From positions 25,408,104-25,472,103 of the forward strand of contig OU862917.1 of the NCBI GenBank assembly GCA_917880885.1: a DNA stretch of 64,000 nt, given 5' to 3'. The translations under genes were made by a program, and so were the position numbers. Origin of the DNA: Limnephilus marmoratus. Taxonomy: Eukaryota > Arthropoda > Insecta > Trichoptera > Limnephilidae. This document shows, in pieces, positions 1 through 10,606 of the stretch. The notes beneath the pieces were generated by a model, which had not been told where the DNA came from, searched no databases, and was given only the letters and a program-made list of their open reading frames with translations. The stretch's first letter is position 1. Each line of letters opens with the position of its first letter.

Positions 1-493
1 GTATCTTTTATAATACCAAAAGGCAGGTCAAAGGGAATCTACATGGCATAATATTATTTTGCGCAAAGGTTTCATACATGACTTGAGTGCCCTTTTAATC
101 TTGCCCTGAAAGGACATGTGTTTCCTAAAGCCCTAAGTGATGTTTTCTGTAAAGCGAGTAACTCTTGATAAGAGATATAATTACGTACAACACAACGCAC
201 CTGGTATTCAGAAAAGACTTTGAAAAGACTTCGTGTGTGAACAGCTACACTCTTTGAGTGTAATGATTAAATGCTTTATATAGAATTTTATCATGTTAGT
301 CGAGTAATGAAAACATTTTCTCAGCACACACGAGGGCATTTTGGCATTTTTTAATGCAATATACTTAGAGGCAGCGCACGACCTTAAGCGACGCGTGGCA
401 GTTTAGTACTAAAACTACGAAATCGAAAATACTGAATTGACTTGCTAAGCTAAGCCTAAGCTTGCCACTTTGAGATTCCTACAGCCCGTTTAT
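1..493. other. no recognised feature
   Basis: AT-rich sequence with short open frames only. I see no repeat shared with the rest of the window and no splice-flanked coding block. Confidence 0.5.
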
Positions 494-906
494 GTATATG
501 TTACTGTAAAAGCCCGAACTACGGTAAATCCTAAGATTTTCCGGTAAATCCTAAGATTTACCAACTCTTAATGGTAAAAGTCCGAACCGTTTTATAATCA
601 TCGTTCACCAACCTAACCTAACCTAACCTAACCTAACCTAACCTAACCTAACCTAACCCAACCTAACATGTACTAAATTCTAATGGTAAAAGCCCGAAAA
701 ATCGTTTATAATATTTACATAAGAAACGATTTTTTCGGGCTTTTACCATTAGAATTTAGTACATGTTAGGTTGGGTTAGGTTAGGTTAGGTTAGGTTAGG
801 TTAGGTTAGGTTAGGTTTTTGAACGATGATTATAGAACGGTTCGGACTTTTACCATTAAAAATCTTAGGATTTACCAATATTCGGACTTTTACGGTAACA
901 TATACA
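494..906. mobile_element. foldback element with two inverted TTAGG tracts
   Basis: The whole segment is an inverted repeat. The left side reads TATGTTACTGTAAAAGCCCG and the right side CGGACTTTTACGGTAACATA. Within each arm are about ten CCTAA (left, 611-660) or TTAGG (right, about 765-816) units. Next to the centre is a near-perfect hairpin with arms of about 55 nt (GGTAAAAGCCCGAAAAATCG and its complement) around a short loop near 712-724. A subunit of the form GGTAAAAGYCCGAA recurs several times. There is no coding sequence. It is best described as a non-autonomous foldback/MITE; no target duplication was identified. Confidence 0.75.
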
Positions 907-1034
907 TTGTAACGTCATTGGATGAAGGTACATTTTTTTGTCGTGACGAACAAACTGTCGACGAAAGAAGTATCGGAATTAGCGTGAAACCTAGTTGGAA
1001 GGTTTCAGATGTATGAATAATATGCCCCAGGAAC

Positions 1035-1140
1035 ATATTATGATACGGGTTCCATGCCAACTCAGAATCAACTCAACTCAACACCTCTTTGAAAAGTCTT
1101 TAAAAGCTATGAAAAAAAATTGGAAAATAGCCCATAATTT
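1035..1140 (+). repeat. repeat family E fragment
   Basis: The stretch beginning TCCATGCCAACTCAGAATCA is shared with 52620-52730. More diverged and inverted versions lie at 51085-51300 and 52960-53045. It is dispersed and non-coding; class unknown. Confidence 0.6.
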
Positions 1141-1229
1141 TTCAACACTTTTCCGGTCCCCATGGTACGACCAGGTGGATCAAATAATTATGATCGGATC
1201 ACGTAAAATGTCGATATAACATAAGAGTA

Positions 1230-1345
1230 CCTACCTATGTATGAGACGATAATATCTATGAATGAAGCGAGAAGTGTACGCCAAGAGCCAAGATCACGTC
1301 GTGCGGCGATCTTTGTGCCTACCCCTGTGTAGAAGTGCTGTGAAT
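1230..1345 (+). pseudogene. RTE-type LINE 3' end fragment
   Basis: One frame reads MNEARSVRQEPRSRRA and ends soon after PTPV-stop. The same motif (VNEASSVCQ) occurs at 47890-48000. Such a short basic tail after an 'N-E-A' motif is familiar from the C-terminus of insect RTE-like reverse transcriptases. Only the last codons remain. Confidence 0.45.
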
Positions 1346-2029
1346 TGAAATTATTTATTTACTTTTTATCTCGATAACAAAATGGCTTACTGTTCTTCCG
1401 CCTTGGGAAGTAGTCGATAGCGGCAAGACTGCAACAAGCGAATCCGTAGTCAAATTGCGAACCGCGCGACTAGGCTTCCTCGTAATGTAATTTGTCATGC
1501 AGTGCGGTATATGGCGCCCTTTCTACCACGATATTACTCGGAATAATATGGACTAGCTTCTGCTACCAAATTGCTCGAAACTAAATTTATTCTCTTCTAC
1601 TTCACTCTTGCTATATCCCTCACCAACGTTCATTGGAGCTGCTTTAGTGTGTACTTCTTCTGCTGTATTCCTTTCCTATGCTATGATCAGGACAATCTTC
1701 ATCCTGCAACTTCAGCCGGGAACAGCAAAGAGACTTCACTCCTACGAGTCATGTAGGTTTCAAGAGCATGTGGTGTTAAGCCTTGCTAATTTTGAGAAAA
1801 GATGTTTATTTTTAGTACCTATAATAAGGTTACACCATAGGTCGTTGGCAGATTTGTTATTTTACAACACACATTTCATATCATGTAATCATACATTATT
1901 GTAAATCAATACGTTATCCAGTAAACGCATGTTTCAAAATTTTAATTTTAGTAATCATTAAAAAAATATCGGAACACTTATTTGTGACGATAATTTCTCT
2001 ATTTTGTCTATCTATTTACGGTCTTTTCA
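1346..2029. other. no recognised feature
   Basis: Mostly unique-looking AT-rich DNA with a slightly GC-richer patch around 1390-1520. Short open frames here lack coding character. Confidence 0.4.
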
Positions 2030-2400
2030 AATCAATGTACAAGTTGAATGGCTTTAAGTTGGATAAATTAGAAATTTTAGAGATTAGAAAGAGTGTTAAT
2101 GCAAATTTAAATATTATTAATAATCAAAAATTGTTTTTAAATAACCCATTATTAAATCTATTCCCCTGTTAAATTTTAATTGTTCTATATTGCCCCTCGT
2201 CCCTTACACATTATTTTCTTTCAAATTTTATTATTGTTTATGTCTGTTATTTTTCTCTATTACCTATGTATGTCTATTTTTAAATTAGTTCTGTCAAAAC
2301 CCTGAAGAAGTCAGCTTTGCTGACGAAACATGTCGGTTTTTGTAAATAATTAAGTGGTTAATACAAAGTTATCTATTAATTTGAATTTAAAATGTTACCA
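2030..2400 (+). pseudogene. Penelope-like element, 3' end
   Basis: The end of a Penelope-like retroelement. The frame around 2047-2172 reads FKLDKLEILEIRKSV then INNQKLFLNNPLLNLF-stop, resembling the C-terminal tail downstream of the GIY-YIG endonuclease in PLEs. It is followed by an AT-rich 3' UTR, a hammerhead-type motif (2294-2342) and the tail AATTAAGTGGTTAATACAAA. The reverse transcriptase and most of the endonuclease are missing, so this is a 5'-truncated copy. The relation to the PLE at 7935-8810 is shown by the matching order: C-terminus, UTR, ribozyme motif, tail. Confidence 0.65.
2294..2342 (+). ncRNA. hammerhead ribozyme motif (PLE type)
   Basis: The core CTGAAGA (2302-2308) is followed by a 6-bp stem II, GTCAGC/GCTGAC (2310-2315/2319-2324), with TTT loop. 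Then come GAAA (2325-2328), the self-complementary ACATGT (2328-2333), and the expected TC cleavage dinucleotide (2333-2334). Stem I forms between AAAACC (2296-2301) and GGTTTT (2335-2340). All conserved core bases of CUGANGA...GAAA...UH are present. The very short palindromic stem III implies activity as a dimer, as reported for PLE hammerheads. Confidence 0.8.
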
Positions 2401-2887
2401 CAAAATAATTTTGCACTATTAGAAGAAGTAATATACAAGTATTTCTGATTTTTTTTGCACATTTATTTTGCTTAGGCATTATTGAAAAATTATAAATACT
2501 TACGATAAAAAAATAATTACAAAAGTACATAATTTTAATAGTTTTATCATCATGCTTTTCACCATTTTTGGATGTGGGTATAAATTAAAGCAAATTTGGA
2601 ATGAAATAAAATCGATGTTGAGTTATAATTTTAAAAAGCTGGTACGATGAATAATTAATCTTTCTCATTGGAACCGCCCTGTACAATCGTAAGCACATTT
2701 TTCGACGAAATGTGGATTTTCGGCCGCTGGCTGGTTAAAGGCCCTTAATCCGAAGTGTGAACAGGGCTTCTTTCGTAATTCCGCAGCTAAAACTGTAGTA
2801 GTTCCAAGAAGGGGAAAGAGAAATATTTACAATAAAAAAATAAAAAAAAACACATAAATTTGTTTAAGACCACTTTTATTTTAAAAC

Positions 2888-2927
2888 ACTCTACCGGTTT
2901 CAGAAGCACCCTTCCTTCGTCAGGAGA
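2888..2927 (-). ncRNA. hammerhead motif, left arm
   Basis: On the minus strand CTGACGA (2923-2917), a weak stem II, GAAA (2901-2898) and the self-complementary ACCGGT then A. Stem I CTC/GAG is short. The order fits a hammerhead but stem II is mismatched. Confidence 0.55.
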
Positions 2928-3172
2928 ATATTATAACTAAACTATGATACAGAATGTTAGGTGTTTGAGTGGGAGGTGAGCAAAGGGGTGGGGGTATTTG
3001 CCGGATTTCCGGAAAGAACAGAGCGGTTAATTGGAAAAGTATTTAGAATGGGACTGAAAGATAAATTAATTTGGTTATTCAAAATACTAGCATTATTATT
3101 TAGGGATTTTCCGATTTCTTTGCTCACCTCCCACTCAAAACACCTAACATTCTGTATCATAGTTTAGTTATA

Positions 3173-3222
3173 ATATTCTCCTGACGAAGGAAGGGTGCTA
3201 CTGAAACCGGTAGAGTGTTTTA
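3173..3222 (+). ncRNA. hammerhead motif, right arm
   Basis: CTGACGA (3181-3187), a short mismatched stem II, GAAA (3203-3206), ACCGGT and TA (3211-3212), with stem I CTC/GAG (3178-3180/3213-3215). It is the inverted partner of the motif at 2888-2927. Confidence 0.55.
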
Positions 3223-3262
3223 AAATAAAAGTGGTCTTAAACAAATTTATGTGTTTTTTATT

Positions 3263-3850
3263 GTAAATTATGGCGAGCCCCAAAGTGCTTAGTTAGTGCT
3301 TTTTACAAATATGAGAAATATTTATTTTCCACTTTTTATTGATTCCCGTGACAACCATGCGACAGCACCAGAAGTTGTGACAGACCAAATTCCCAATTAA
3401 ATGAAAAATCATGTTAAGGAAGACAACATCGTATTAAGTCGTCCAATTAAAGAAGACAGCAAAAATTCTAGAAAAAATCTTGTTGACAAAATAAGTAGTA
3501 TCATATGAGTGACATAATACATTATTTTCTTGTCATTTTCCAGGTATTAGGTTTTTCTCTGGCGGTGGCAGCTACTTTTCAACCCTTTCACATTCCCTAG
3601 ATCCTAGTCGCACCCTCAAGTGTCTGTCCGCTACCTGACAAGGCATGCAGAGACACAATGGAGGCTGTCACAGGATATTGATCGATGGGCTATGCATTGA
3701 TATGGAATCTACTAGAAGAATACCTAAGTTTGAATGAAAATACCTCCACTAGAAGAAAATGATTCCACTCGAAAAATACCGTAGTTTGATGAAAATTTTA
3801 ATAACCTAATTCTTTATGTACGATAATACTTCTGCGTGTTAGAGCGATCC
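3263..3850. other. no recognised feature
   Basis: AT-rich. A short motif CCACTAGAAGAA/CTACTAGAAGAA recurs near 3700-3760. No element ends or coding sequence were seen. Confidence 0.4.
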
Positions 3851-3854
3851 TTAA

Positions 3855-4283
3855 GGCGCCGCAACAGGGCTCAAAAAGAAGAAGATGGAGAGATATGAAA
3901 TTACAAATGTTAGAGGAGCGCGCTAGTGTTTAAAGCGACAAAATCGATACGAAAATTGTGAAAATGTTTAATATAACACGACTCGTTTAAAATAGAGCAA
4001 AAATCTCGCGGGGGTTTTCTCAAAGAGCATTTAAAGAAACACTGTGATTTTTTTCATTCATATAACTTGTAAAATAACTGAAACAAACGTGTTGATAATA
4101 AATTTTGGAGCATATTTGCGATTTTTTTCTATCGAGGGAATTTTATATAATTTGCGTTTCGATGTGGGGAATGTCTAGATATTATCTTCAAGAATATCAT
4201 ATATTTTTTAAGAGCTTTAAAACTTAACGTGTTTAAGGGAGATACTCCTACATAAGAAATCGGTAGAAATTCGGGTAGTTGAC
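3855..4283 (+). mobile_element. piggyBac-like MITE, copy 1
   Basis: Shares about 420 nt with 20604-21028 and, inverted, with 54593-54987. The left end is TTAA (3851-3854) then GGCGCCGCAACAGGG. The right end (TCGGGTAGTTGACAT) has decayed compared with copy 2. Internal landmarks common to all copies are AATGTTTAATA, ACGACTCGTTTAAAAT and CTATCGAGGGAATT. No coding frame is shared by the copies. The class comes from the TTAA target and TIRs of copy 2. Confidence 0.6.
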
Positions 4284-6790
4284 ATGTTATGTGTATGTGG
4301 TTCATTACAGAATGGATCGCCTTACGTGGGAAATGCTGCGTCCAGAATCGCTGTATTTTTTTTTATCTGTTGAGATATCCGAGCGTAGGTTGGCGACACC
4401 AATATTTAAAGTATCTGTGTTGGCATCTTTCTTGGTTCATATCCTCATAATCCGTAGCCAGGCCGGTTGCCTTTTTAATAATACGTTTCCAGAATATATT
4501 TTTTTATTGTATTTTTGGGAAGGTTCGTTATATTTGTTCATTTATGGCGTTGAGGAATGTATTTTTCTCTCCTACAGTTTTATTTTATGCTACATTATGA
4601 AGAACGACTGTCTTGTTTTGTCGCATTTTAAATCCATACTAGTCCCGAGACATGACCAGGATACTTTCGCCTGAAGTTAAATATTTCTAAACCTCCAACA
4701 ACGACGACTAGCTTTTGGCTATCTGAGTCTATTTCAAATCAGCTCTGCGAAACCCTTATTGGTAGTTTTTATAACCTCATTGACCAATCTTGTATATTCT
4801 ACGTCTGCTCTGTATCGAGTTTCAGGGCCCGCATAACCCAGGGAGGCAATAAATATGAATAAAACAAACAAAATAACGGAAAAAACAGCCATACTCGTCC
4901 TGTTTTTTTGACAGATTGCTTCTGTCTCCTGTGAATTAGAATACTTTCAAAATGTGTGCCTGTTTCGCGTATTTTGTTTCGTATTCGCGTTTTATTTTTG
5001 CTTGTTATTGCATTGGCTTATGAATTTTTTTCAGGATTTCTTGGACGTTCGAGTTTTGATAAATTAATTATTAGAAAAAAGCAGAGGAGACGCCACCTAT
5101 TTTGAAAGAATGGCAATAAACAATCGGGTAATTAAATGACGACTTGTTTTTTTTTAAATTTTGACAAAAACATGAAGGAATTTGGCAGATCCAGTGTGCT
5201 TTATTTTTTACAAAATATCTATATCAACATACAATTCATGGGTTCTAATCCTCTTCAATGGTCCCATAAAAACCTGATGAAAAGTCGATGTAACATGATT
5301 CCGAATTTTGACTGCACTCTTTATCGGTAAGGTTTTTTTGTGCCTTAAATTTGCTGGGCAGGTCAACATGATTAATATTTATTTACATTTAAGAGTACAT
5401 GTTGGCAGTATCGGAATTGGTTTCACATTGAAAGTATTTTGTTGTACTTTCTGTGTCACAATAAATTGAAAGCCCAAATTGGATAGATTTAGAGCCGGGT
5501 GGAGAAATTTTTAAAAAGTTAGAGCATCAGTGGGAGGATTTGATGGGGGTTTTCATACTGGAGTCATCTTGTTAAGGTTCGAATAGAATTCCATATTTTC
5601 TGTTTACGATTTTTCTCGATCCGTCCCCCCCTGCTAATGTTATTTCTTCAGATAATTCCTCGAAATCCTAAAATAATTTTTAAAATAGTTATGAAGGACA
5701 ATGATGACAAATTTAGCTCGGTATGGTACCTCTCCCCATATTGCGTTAGAAATGCCATCCCAAAACCACAGCTAGACCACACATACAAAAAAAATCATGT
5801 ATATAGGTATGTTAAAAATAAGCTAAAATGTTCGATTACGATAATGGCGTAAAACCTTAGCTTTTTTTTCGGGTGAAATTTTCATAAACGCTCAACGAAC
5901 GCATCAGACACCACGCAGCCGGGTAGACATTGACTTATATCTTTCAAATGCAATGCTTTTATCGAACAGCTTTCATATCTACGCCACATTGAAAATTATA
6001 AGGAGTGTAACGTCTTTCCTACGCTAACTCTACCTTACTAATCATAATCACACTCTCTTAGTACAATAAATTCAATCCAAATTATCTTTTTATAATGTAA
6101 AAAAGTAAGCACCCAATGAGGCTAATATTTCTAAATAATGTTTTATAAAAAATGCTGCTAATGAACCAATAAAAAAATAAATGTAAATACAAGTAGTTAT
6201 GTGATGCGGCCTTTTTCATATAGAAATTAATTTTGATTTGAGGCCAAAATACTCAACATAAAATAAATTTCACCAAATTTTCTATTTGATTTAACACTTT
6301 GATTAAAAAGACAGTCAGTTTGGTTGGGTTATTTGGCCACAAATTAAGTTTCGTATGAAAAAGGCCGCGTGTCCATTTCTCGAGGTACCTGCAGCAAACG
6401 TTAAAAAATACTGAAGAAAATAATAAAAAAATACCTTTTTAATAAATTCAAAATAAACCACTGAAAAGGGTTATAAAGTTAAGGTTGAAACACAATCCGC
6501 CACGGGTTAACATGGGTTTTAATAATAGGCCTAAGCTATGTTAAGTGATTTGAAAAGTTTCTTCCAACCTTGTGTCATTTCTCTTTTACCTTCCACATTC
6601 CTTTGGCCTGGCGACATTTCTTACTGTTTTGGTTTCTTTAATCCCACTTGCATAGTCAAGCCGTCTCTGAGCCAAATGGCGACTAGGGAGGCTTGAATTT
6701 TGGCGCTGTTCGAAATAAAAAAATATATTTACTTCTTCAATCTTTGCAAATTCACTATGTGGCGTCTTTTTTTAATTAAATTAAAACAAA
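4284..6790. other. no recognised feature
   Basis: 2.5 kb of AT-rich DNA. An open frame of 131 codons at 4279-4674 is T-rich and hydrophobic with no recognisable motif. A frame at 5637-5852 is also unrecognised. No exon-like block with both splice sites was found. Confidence 0.4.
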
Positions 6791-6905
6791 TCACTTTGTA
6801 ATGTTAATCTTATCCTGACGAAGAAATCTTCGGTTTGGAAACATGTAGATAATTTTGATTAAATAGTGGTGTTTTACATAGTAATTTAATTAAAAAATAT
6901 TTAGT
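6791..6905 (+). mobile_element. PLE 3' tail with hammerhead motif
   Basis: A short 3' tail whose ribozyme motif (6806-6860) is followed by TTGATTAAATAGTGGTGTTT, similar in position and composition to the tails at 2340-2400 and 8770-8810. No coding part is present. Confidence 0.55.
6806..6860 (+). ncRNA. hammerhead ribozyme motif
   Basis: CTGACGA (6815-6821), a partly decayed stem II capped by a C(TTCG)G tetraloop, GAAA (6838-6841), self-complementary ACATGT (6841-6846) and TA at the cleavage position. Stem I is strong: TTATC/GATAA (6810-6814/6848-6852), then an outer AATC/GATT (6806-6809/6857-6860) across a TTTT bulge. Confidence 0.7.
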
Positions 6906-7144
6906 TAAATGCTTATAATACCTTCGCTATTTTACATGTCAACCCTTCAGGTAAACCTTAACTAACTAGCATACGCTGTTCCATGATAGAGGTAGAAAGA
7001 GAATATGGTCTGCTTATACATCTCTTTTGGCACGCGTTCCTTGTTTTATACACATTCACGCATTATCTTCTGTTATTCTAACTTTTTTACCCGACTGGAG
7101 TATTTAATTCATTTGATCATACCGTAATCATACGATCTCTTTTT

Positions 7145-7890
7145 AAACGACTTCGAAAAGGAGGAGGTTCTCAATTCGACTGTATTTTTTTTTTTTTTTT
7201 TTTTATGTTTGTTACCTCAGAACTTTCGACTGGGTTAACCGATATTGATGATTCTTTTTCTATTTGAAAGCTGGTGCTTCCCGTGTGGTCCCATTTTAAT
7301 TTGGTCCAGTTCTGACAATGGCATCCATGAGAAAATCATATAAGTCTTAAATTTGCAATAACTCAATATCACGCCAACCGATTTCGATGATTCTTTTTTT
7401 ATTGGAAAGAATGTACTTCAAGGGTAGTTTGATGAGAGTTTGGTTAGGTTCTGATTATGGGATCCATGACAAAGTAACGGAACTCTCCAATTCTGAAGAA
7501 CAAATTTACGATACTCGGCCGAATCTTAATCGAATTAATTAGTGTACTTCAGATTCACTAAAAATCAAAAAATAAACAAAAATTTTAACAAAAAAAAAAC
7601 GACTTCACTAAAAAGTAAAAAAATAATTTCGTATTCTTCTACAACTTTATAATCAACTTACCTTTTCTACTCATCAATATGTAGGTACGATTGTTATTTT
7701 TGGAGTCGGTGTCAACCAAGGTACCCGCGGCCCGGCGTGTTCACTTGACAGCTCCTCTCCCGCCGACACCGACTCCAAAAATAACAATCGTACGTACATA
7801 TTGATGAGTAGAAAAGGTAAGTTGATTATAAAGTTGTAGAAGAATACGAAATTATTTTTTTACTTTTTAGTGCATTTTTTGAAGTCGTTT
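7145..7890. mobile_element. lepidopteran AAACGACTTC repeat with large palindrome
   Basis: Starts AAACGACTTC (7145-7154), has the same motif at 7597-7606 and ends GAAGTCGTTT (7881-7890). The first part (GGAGGAGGTTCTCAATTCGA, a T-run, then two passages reading CGATGATTCTTTTT-like) is a dispersed sequence I associate with Lepidoptera. The second part is a palindrome with arms 7597-7713 and 7765-7890 and a GC-rich loop of about 50 nt. There is no coding sequence. Confidence 0.65.
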
Positions 7891-7934
7891 TTTTGTTTTG
7901 TTAAAATTTTTATTTATTTCTTTTCCATTTAATA

Positions 7935-8810
7935 ATGCCTATAATAAACATTTTTAAGGTCGTGATTATTTCATTGAATAAAATTACAAACCGGGTGAAT
8001 GACAAAGGAGAATTGTCGAATGTAGCATCACACTTATTAGAAAATAAACACTCGTTTGATAAAGACAGAGATGAAGTTCTCCATATTTGCATTAAAGGTC
8101 ATAAACTGGATAGACTAGAATCTTTAGAAATTACCCGCTTAACTAAAAATAGAATCTAACTTTGTAGTGAATAAGCAATTAGAATCATTTGCTAAGTCTC
8201 CGCTTTTGTATCCATTGTAATTTTCATAATAATTTCTAAATTAAAATAGGTATTTAGTTTAGACCATTCCTACTCCAATGTAAACATGTACCCCCTCATA
8301 AAGTAACTTTGTAAAGCAATTAGATTCGTTTGCTAAGTCCCCGCTTTTGTATCCAATGTAATTTTCATAATAATTTAGATATTAAAATATGTAATTAGTT
8401 TAGACCAATCCAACTCCAATGTATCCCTTCAAAACGCAATAAAAAATACCATACTTCATAAATATAATAACGATTTGACAATAAAATTAGGTTATTAGTA
8501 ACTCATATTACTTGTAAGGTTTTTCCTTATTCATCATTGAAGTGAGCTGCAAACCCAATGTAATTTAGCTTACTGGAATTACCAAAATATTTAGAAATTC
8601 GATAGTCTAAAACGACTTAGTAACAAATATAATTATTATAATTGATTAAAATCCTTCTAGACCACCCCTCTCCGCCTCCCCAATATGTTGTGTATATAAA
8701 CCGTAGACTAAGAAATATTATTTGTACCAGTCTGAAGATGGCTTTAACGAGCTGAAACCGGTTACGGTCGAATAAAATTAAGTGGAATAAAGTTTTATAT
8801 TCGTTTTATT
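7935..8810 (+). pseudogene. Penelope-like element, 3' part
   Basis: The frame up to 8159 contains SNVASHLLENKHSFDKDRD and then EVLHICIKGHKLDRLESLEI. This matches the conserved H-x(n)-H-F and 'KLDxLExLEI' end of the GIY-YIG endonuclease domain of Penelope-like elements; the start of that domain and the reverse transcriptase are absent. The 3' UTR (8160-8730) contains a direct repeat of about 125 nt: AGCAATTAGAATCATTTGCTA at 8170 and a near copy at 8310. A hammerhead-type motif (8724-8770) and the tail AAATTAAGTGGAATAAAG follow. It is truncated and non-autonomous. Confidence 0.75.
8724..8770 (+). ncRNA. hammerhead ribozyme motif
   Basis: CTGAAGA (8732-8738), stem II GGCT/AGCT around TTAACG, then GAAA (8754-8757). 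After GAAA the sequence can fold as CCG-GTTA-CGG followed by TC, a closed short stem III. Alternatively ACCGGT can pair between two copies with cleavage at TT. Stem I then pairs ACC-GT with ACGGT across one bulged A. Confidence 0.65.
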
Positions 8811-9931
8811 ATAATACATAGAATAAAATTTCATCACTGTCGACTTTACAAAATTGATCCCATATGTACCTAACAATTTTCTACACTATAAATTTTCTAC
8901 ACAACAACGTTCTACACTATAAATAAGATAAAAAAATACCTATCTTCATCTACTGCTTTCCGTAATCAACATAGTTCTCACTCGCAAATATTGAACCTTG
9001 CATTCAAAATCGCTTTTGGTTTTAAAATAAGATAAATTGGTGCCATCTCTTCTCTTTCATCAATATTTCCATTTTAAATAATTTTCCAACCCTTGCGCAA
9101 ATGGAGAAAGCTCCCTCCCCCACCCGCACCCTCACCCGCCCCTTTCGTTCCCTTCGTGTGAGGTCGTTTAACGCCTGACAGAAATAATGCCTACCGTTAT
9201 AATATCTCCTAACTTGCCAACTTTGAATTCGCCAATCCGTTTTTGCGGCAATAATTCAGCGCCACGCCCCAAAGTTGCCGAATTTATTTCAGCTTCGAGA
9301 TCTTTAATACGGCGGTGACACGATTTCACGAATCGGGTTTTGTGACGTCACAGGCGTACGGGTGACGGCTTGTCGACATGAGTCGTTAGTTAGTTTAATC
9401 GTGTCCAATCAAAGTTATCGTTTGCAATCAGCTTTTTTATACTTTGAAGGTTGTGGTATGTGCGTTCTCTTTCTCGTTATTGGCTGGTCTTGGCAGTACC
9501 TTGATTTTCTTAGCTACAAGATGACTGTTAAACTATAATTGTTTTGTTTTATTTATTATCTTTTATATTATTTTTTCATTATTATTTTAGATTTAACTCA
9601 CTTTACTTGGCTCATGCTGTTAGTAATAATATCAGATAATTACTTTTGCGAATTAAAATGGTTGCAAAAATATGAAAGCTTTCATTTGGTAAATACGTTT
9701 GAGTATTTTTAGGTTAATCTTAACTATAAATCACCAAAAACTCGCATGCTGTGAGCTCCGGCGTCGTAGAAATTGTGCAGTTTTTGTATCTGAAACTTAT
9801 AGTGCAACGCATCGTCAAAAATTAGTCAGAACTCTATTATATCGTTTACTGCTATGACGTGTTAAAAAAAAGCATTTAAGTAAAAGCGGTCAGGTTCATT
9901 TAATTTTATTTCATTCTCAATGCCCTGCGAC
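8811..9931. other. no recognised element; GC-richer patch with CRE-like site
   Basis: Mostly unique-looking. 9180-9420 is richer in GC and CpG than its surroundings and contains a perfect TGACGTCA palindrome. Confidence 0.4.
9343..9350. promoter_or_regulatory. CRE-like palindrome TGACGTCA
   Basis: An exact match to the CREB/ATF consensus in a GC-rich patch, with CCAAT on the plus strand at about 9407-9411 (GTCCAATC). It could be regulatory, but single 8-mers occur by chance. Confidence 0.25.
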
Positions 9932-10337
9932 GGCCGGCGTGGTCCAGCGGTAAGGCTCTTGACTCGCATTCCGAAGGTCGCGGGATCGAATCCCGGCGTG
10001 GCAATAAATTTTATTTGATTAATTTGTGTTATTTCACAATTTATTAATTTAAAATAATTTATAGTAAATTTGCGGCACGTTCCAGAGTGGAAGATACTCT
10101 CAGTATCGCCCTGGAGTAAGACCACCATTCAGAATTGAAACGTTGCTTTAAATGGCTTTAGCCGCGTTTGGTGACCAGATCTGAATAGCCAGGTACTTCC
10201 CCACCTTCCTCTTCCCATCTCCTTCCCCTCCCCACTACCTTTATCCTCACAACATACCCCAATCGGGGATGCCATAGTCTCACTGGCTCCAGACGGGAGC
10301 AGTTAGGACTCTTGACGGTATTCATTTAAAAAAAAAG
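9932..10337 (+). mobile_element. tRNA-derived SINE, family A, full length
   Basis: A SINE of about 400 nt. The 5' head (about 9934-10003) is tRNA-like: box A region GTGGTCCAGCGGTAAGG, box B GGGATCGAATCCC, with an Ala-CGC-like anticodon loop. The body follows, containing GGAAGATACTCTCAGTATCG, then TGAATAGCCAGGTACTTCC, a pyrimidine-rich stretch and GGGGATGCCATAGTCTCACT. It ends in an A-run. Related copies lie at 12866, 15288, 22385, 41625, 56780, 57195 and 58575. The box B and the shared body make the class call firm. Confidence 0.85.
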
Positions 10338-10353
10338 CAATATTTATCAAAAA

Positions 10354-10606
10354 CTAGCTGATACCCGGCGTGCGTTGTAATGCCATTCAAAGAAATAAAT
10401 TGATTCTCCCTCCATGTCCCCTTCCCCTCCCGCTTTCCCGTTCCACCTTCCCTCTTGATCTTCACCCCTCTCGCGAACCCCACCTCCTCCCGTTCCCTTC
10501 CCCATCCTACCTTTCCTACCTGCCGCTAAAATATATGAAATACACACATTTAAAAAAAACCATTACATACAGCCTATAACCTTCGCGGGCGTGCGCACAA
10601 CATATC
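10354..10606 (-). mobile_element. Helitron, 5'-truncated, purine-block type
   Basis: On the minus strand the element ends ACGCCGGGTATCAGCTAG with T as flanking base, the canonical CTRR/T end with a short hairpin before it. A pyrimidine-only block on the plus strand (about 10400-10510) is the purine block seen in 51564-51975 and 61672-62057. The 5' end is not identified; the last recognised part reads AACCTTCGCGGGCGTGCG on the plus strand. Confidence 0.75.

Larger units (their letters stand above)
2850..3262. mobile_element. inverted pair of PLE tails
   Basis: Arms of about 135 nt (about 2850-2984 and 3117-3262) are near-identical inverted copies around a central segment of about 130 nt. Each arm carries a hammerhead-type motif and the tail AAAACACTCTACCGGTTTC (left orientation). 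The centre has no recognised coding content. The arms diverge only slightly (for example one base in the stem II region), so the pair is fairly young or gene-converted. Confidence 0.75.

Noticed and set aside
610..816. True telomere end (TTAGG runs)
   Set aside because: The runs are short, inverted to each other and enclosed in a foldback with other DNA on both sides.
4279..4674. 131-codon plus-strand open frame
   Set aside because: Begins inside the decayed end of a MITE, T-rich and hydrophobic by composition, no recognised domain, no splice context.
9934..10003. Functional tRNA-Ala gene
   Set aside because: It is the head of SINE family A; the anticodon stem is mismatched and the unit is repeated with the SINE body.
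10347..10579. Gly/Arg-rich and Pro/Leu-rich frames on both strands
   Set aside because: Low-complexity block of the Helitron at 10354-10606.
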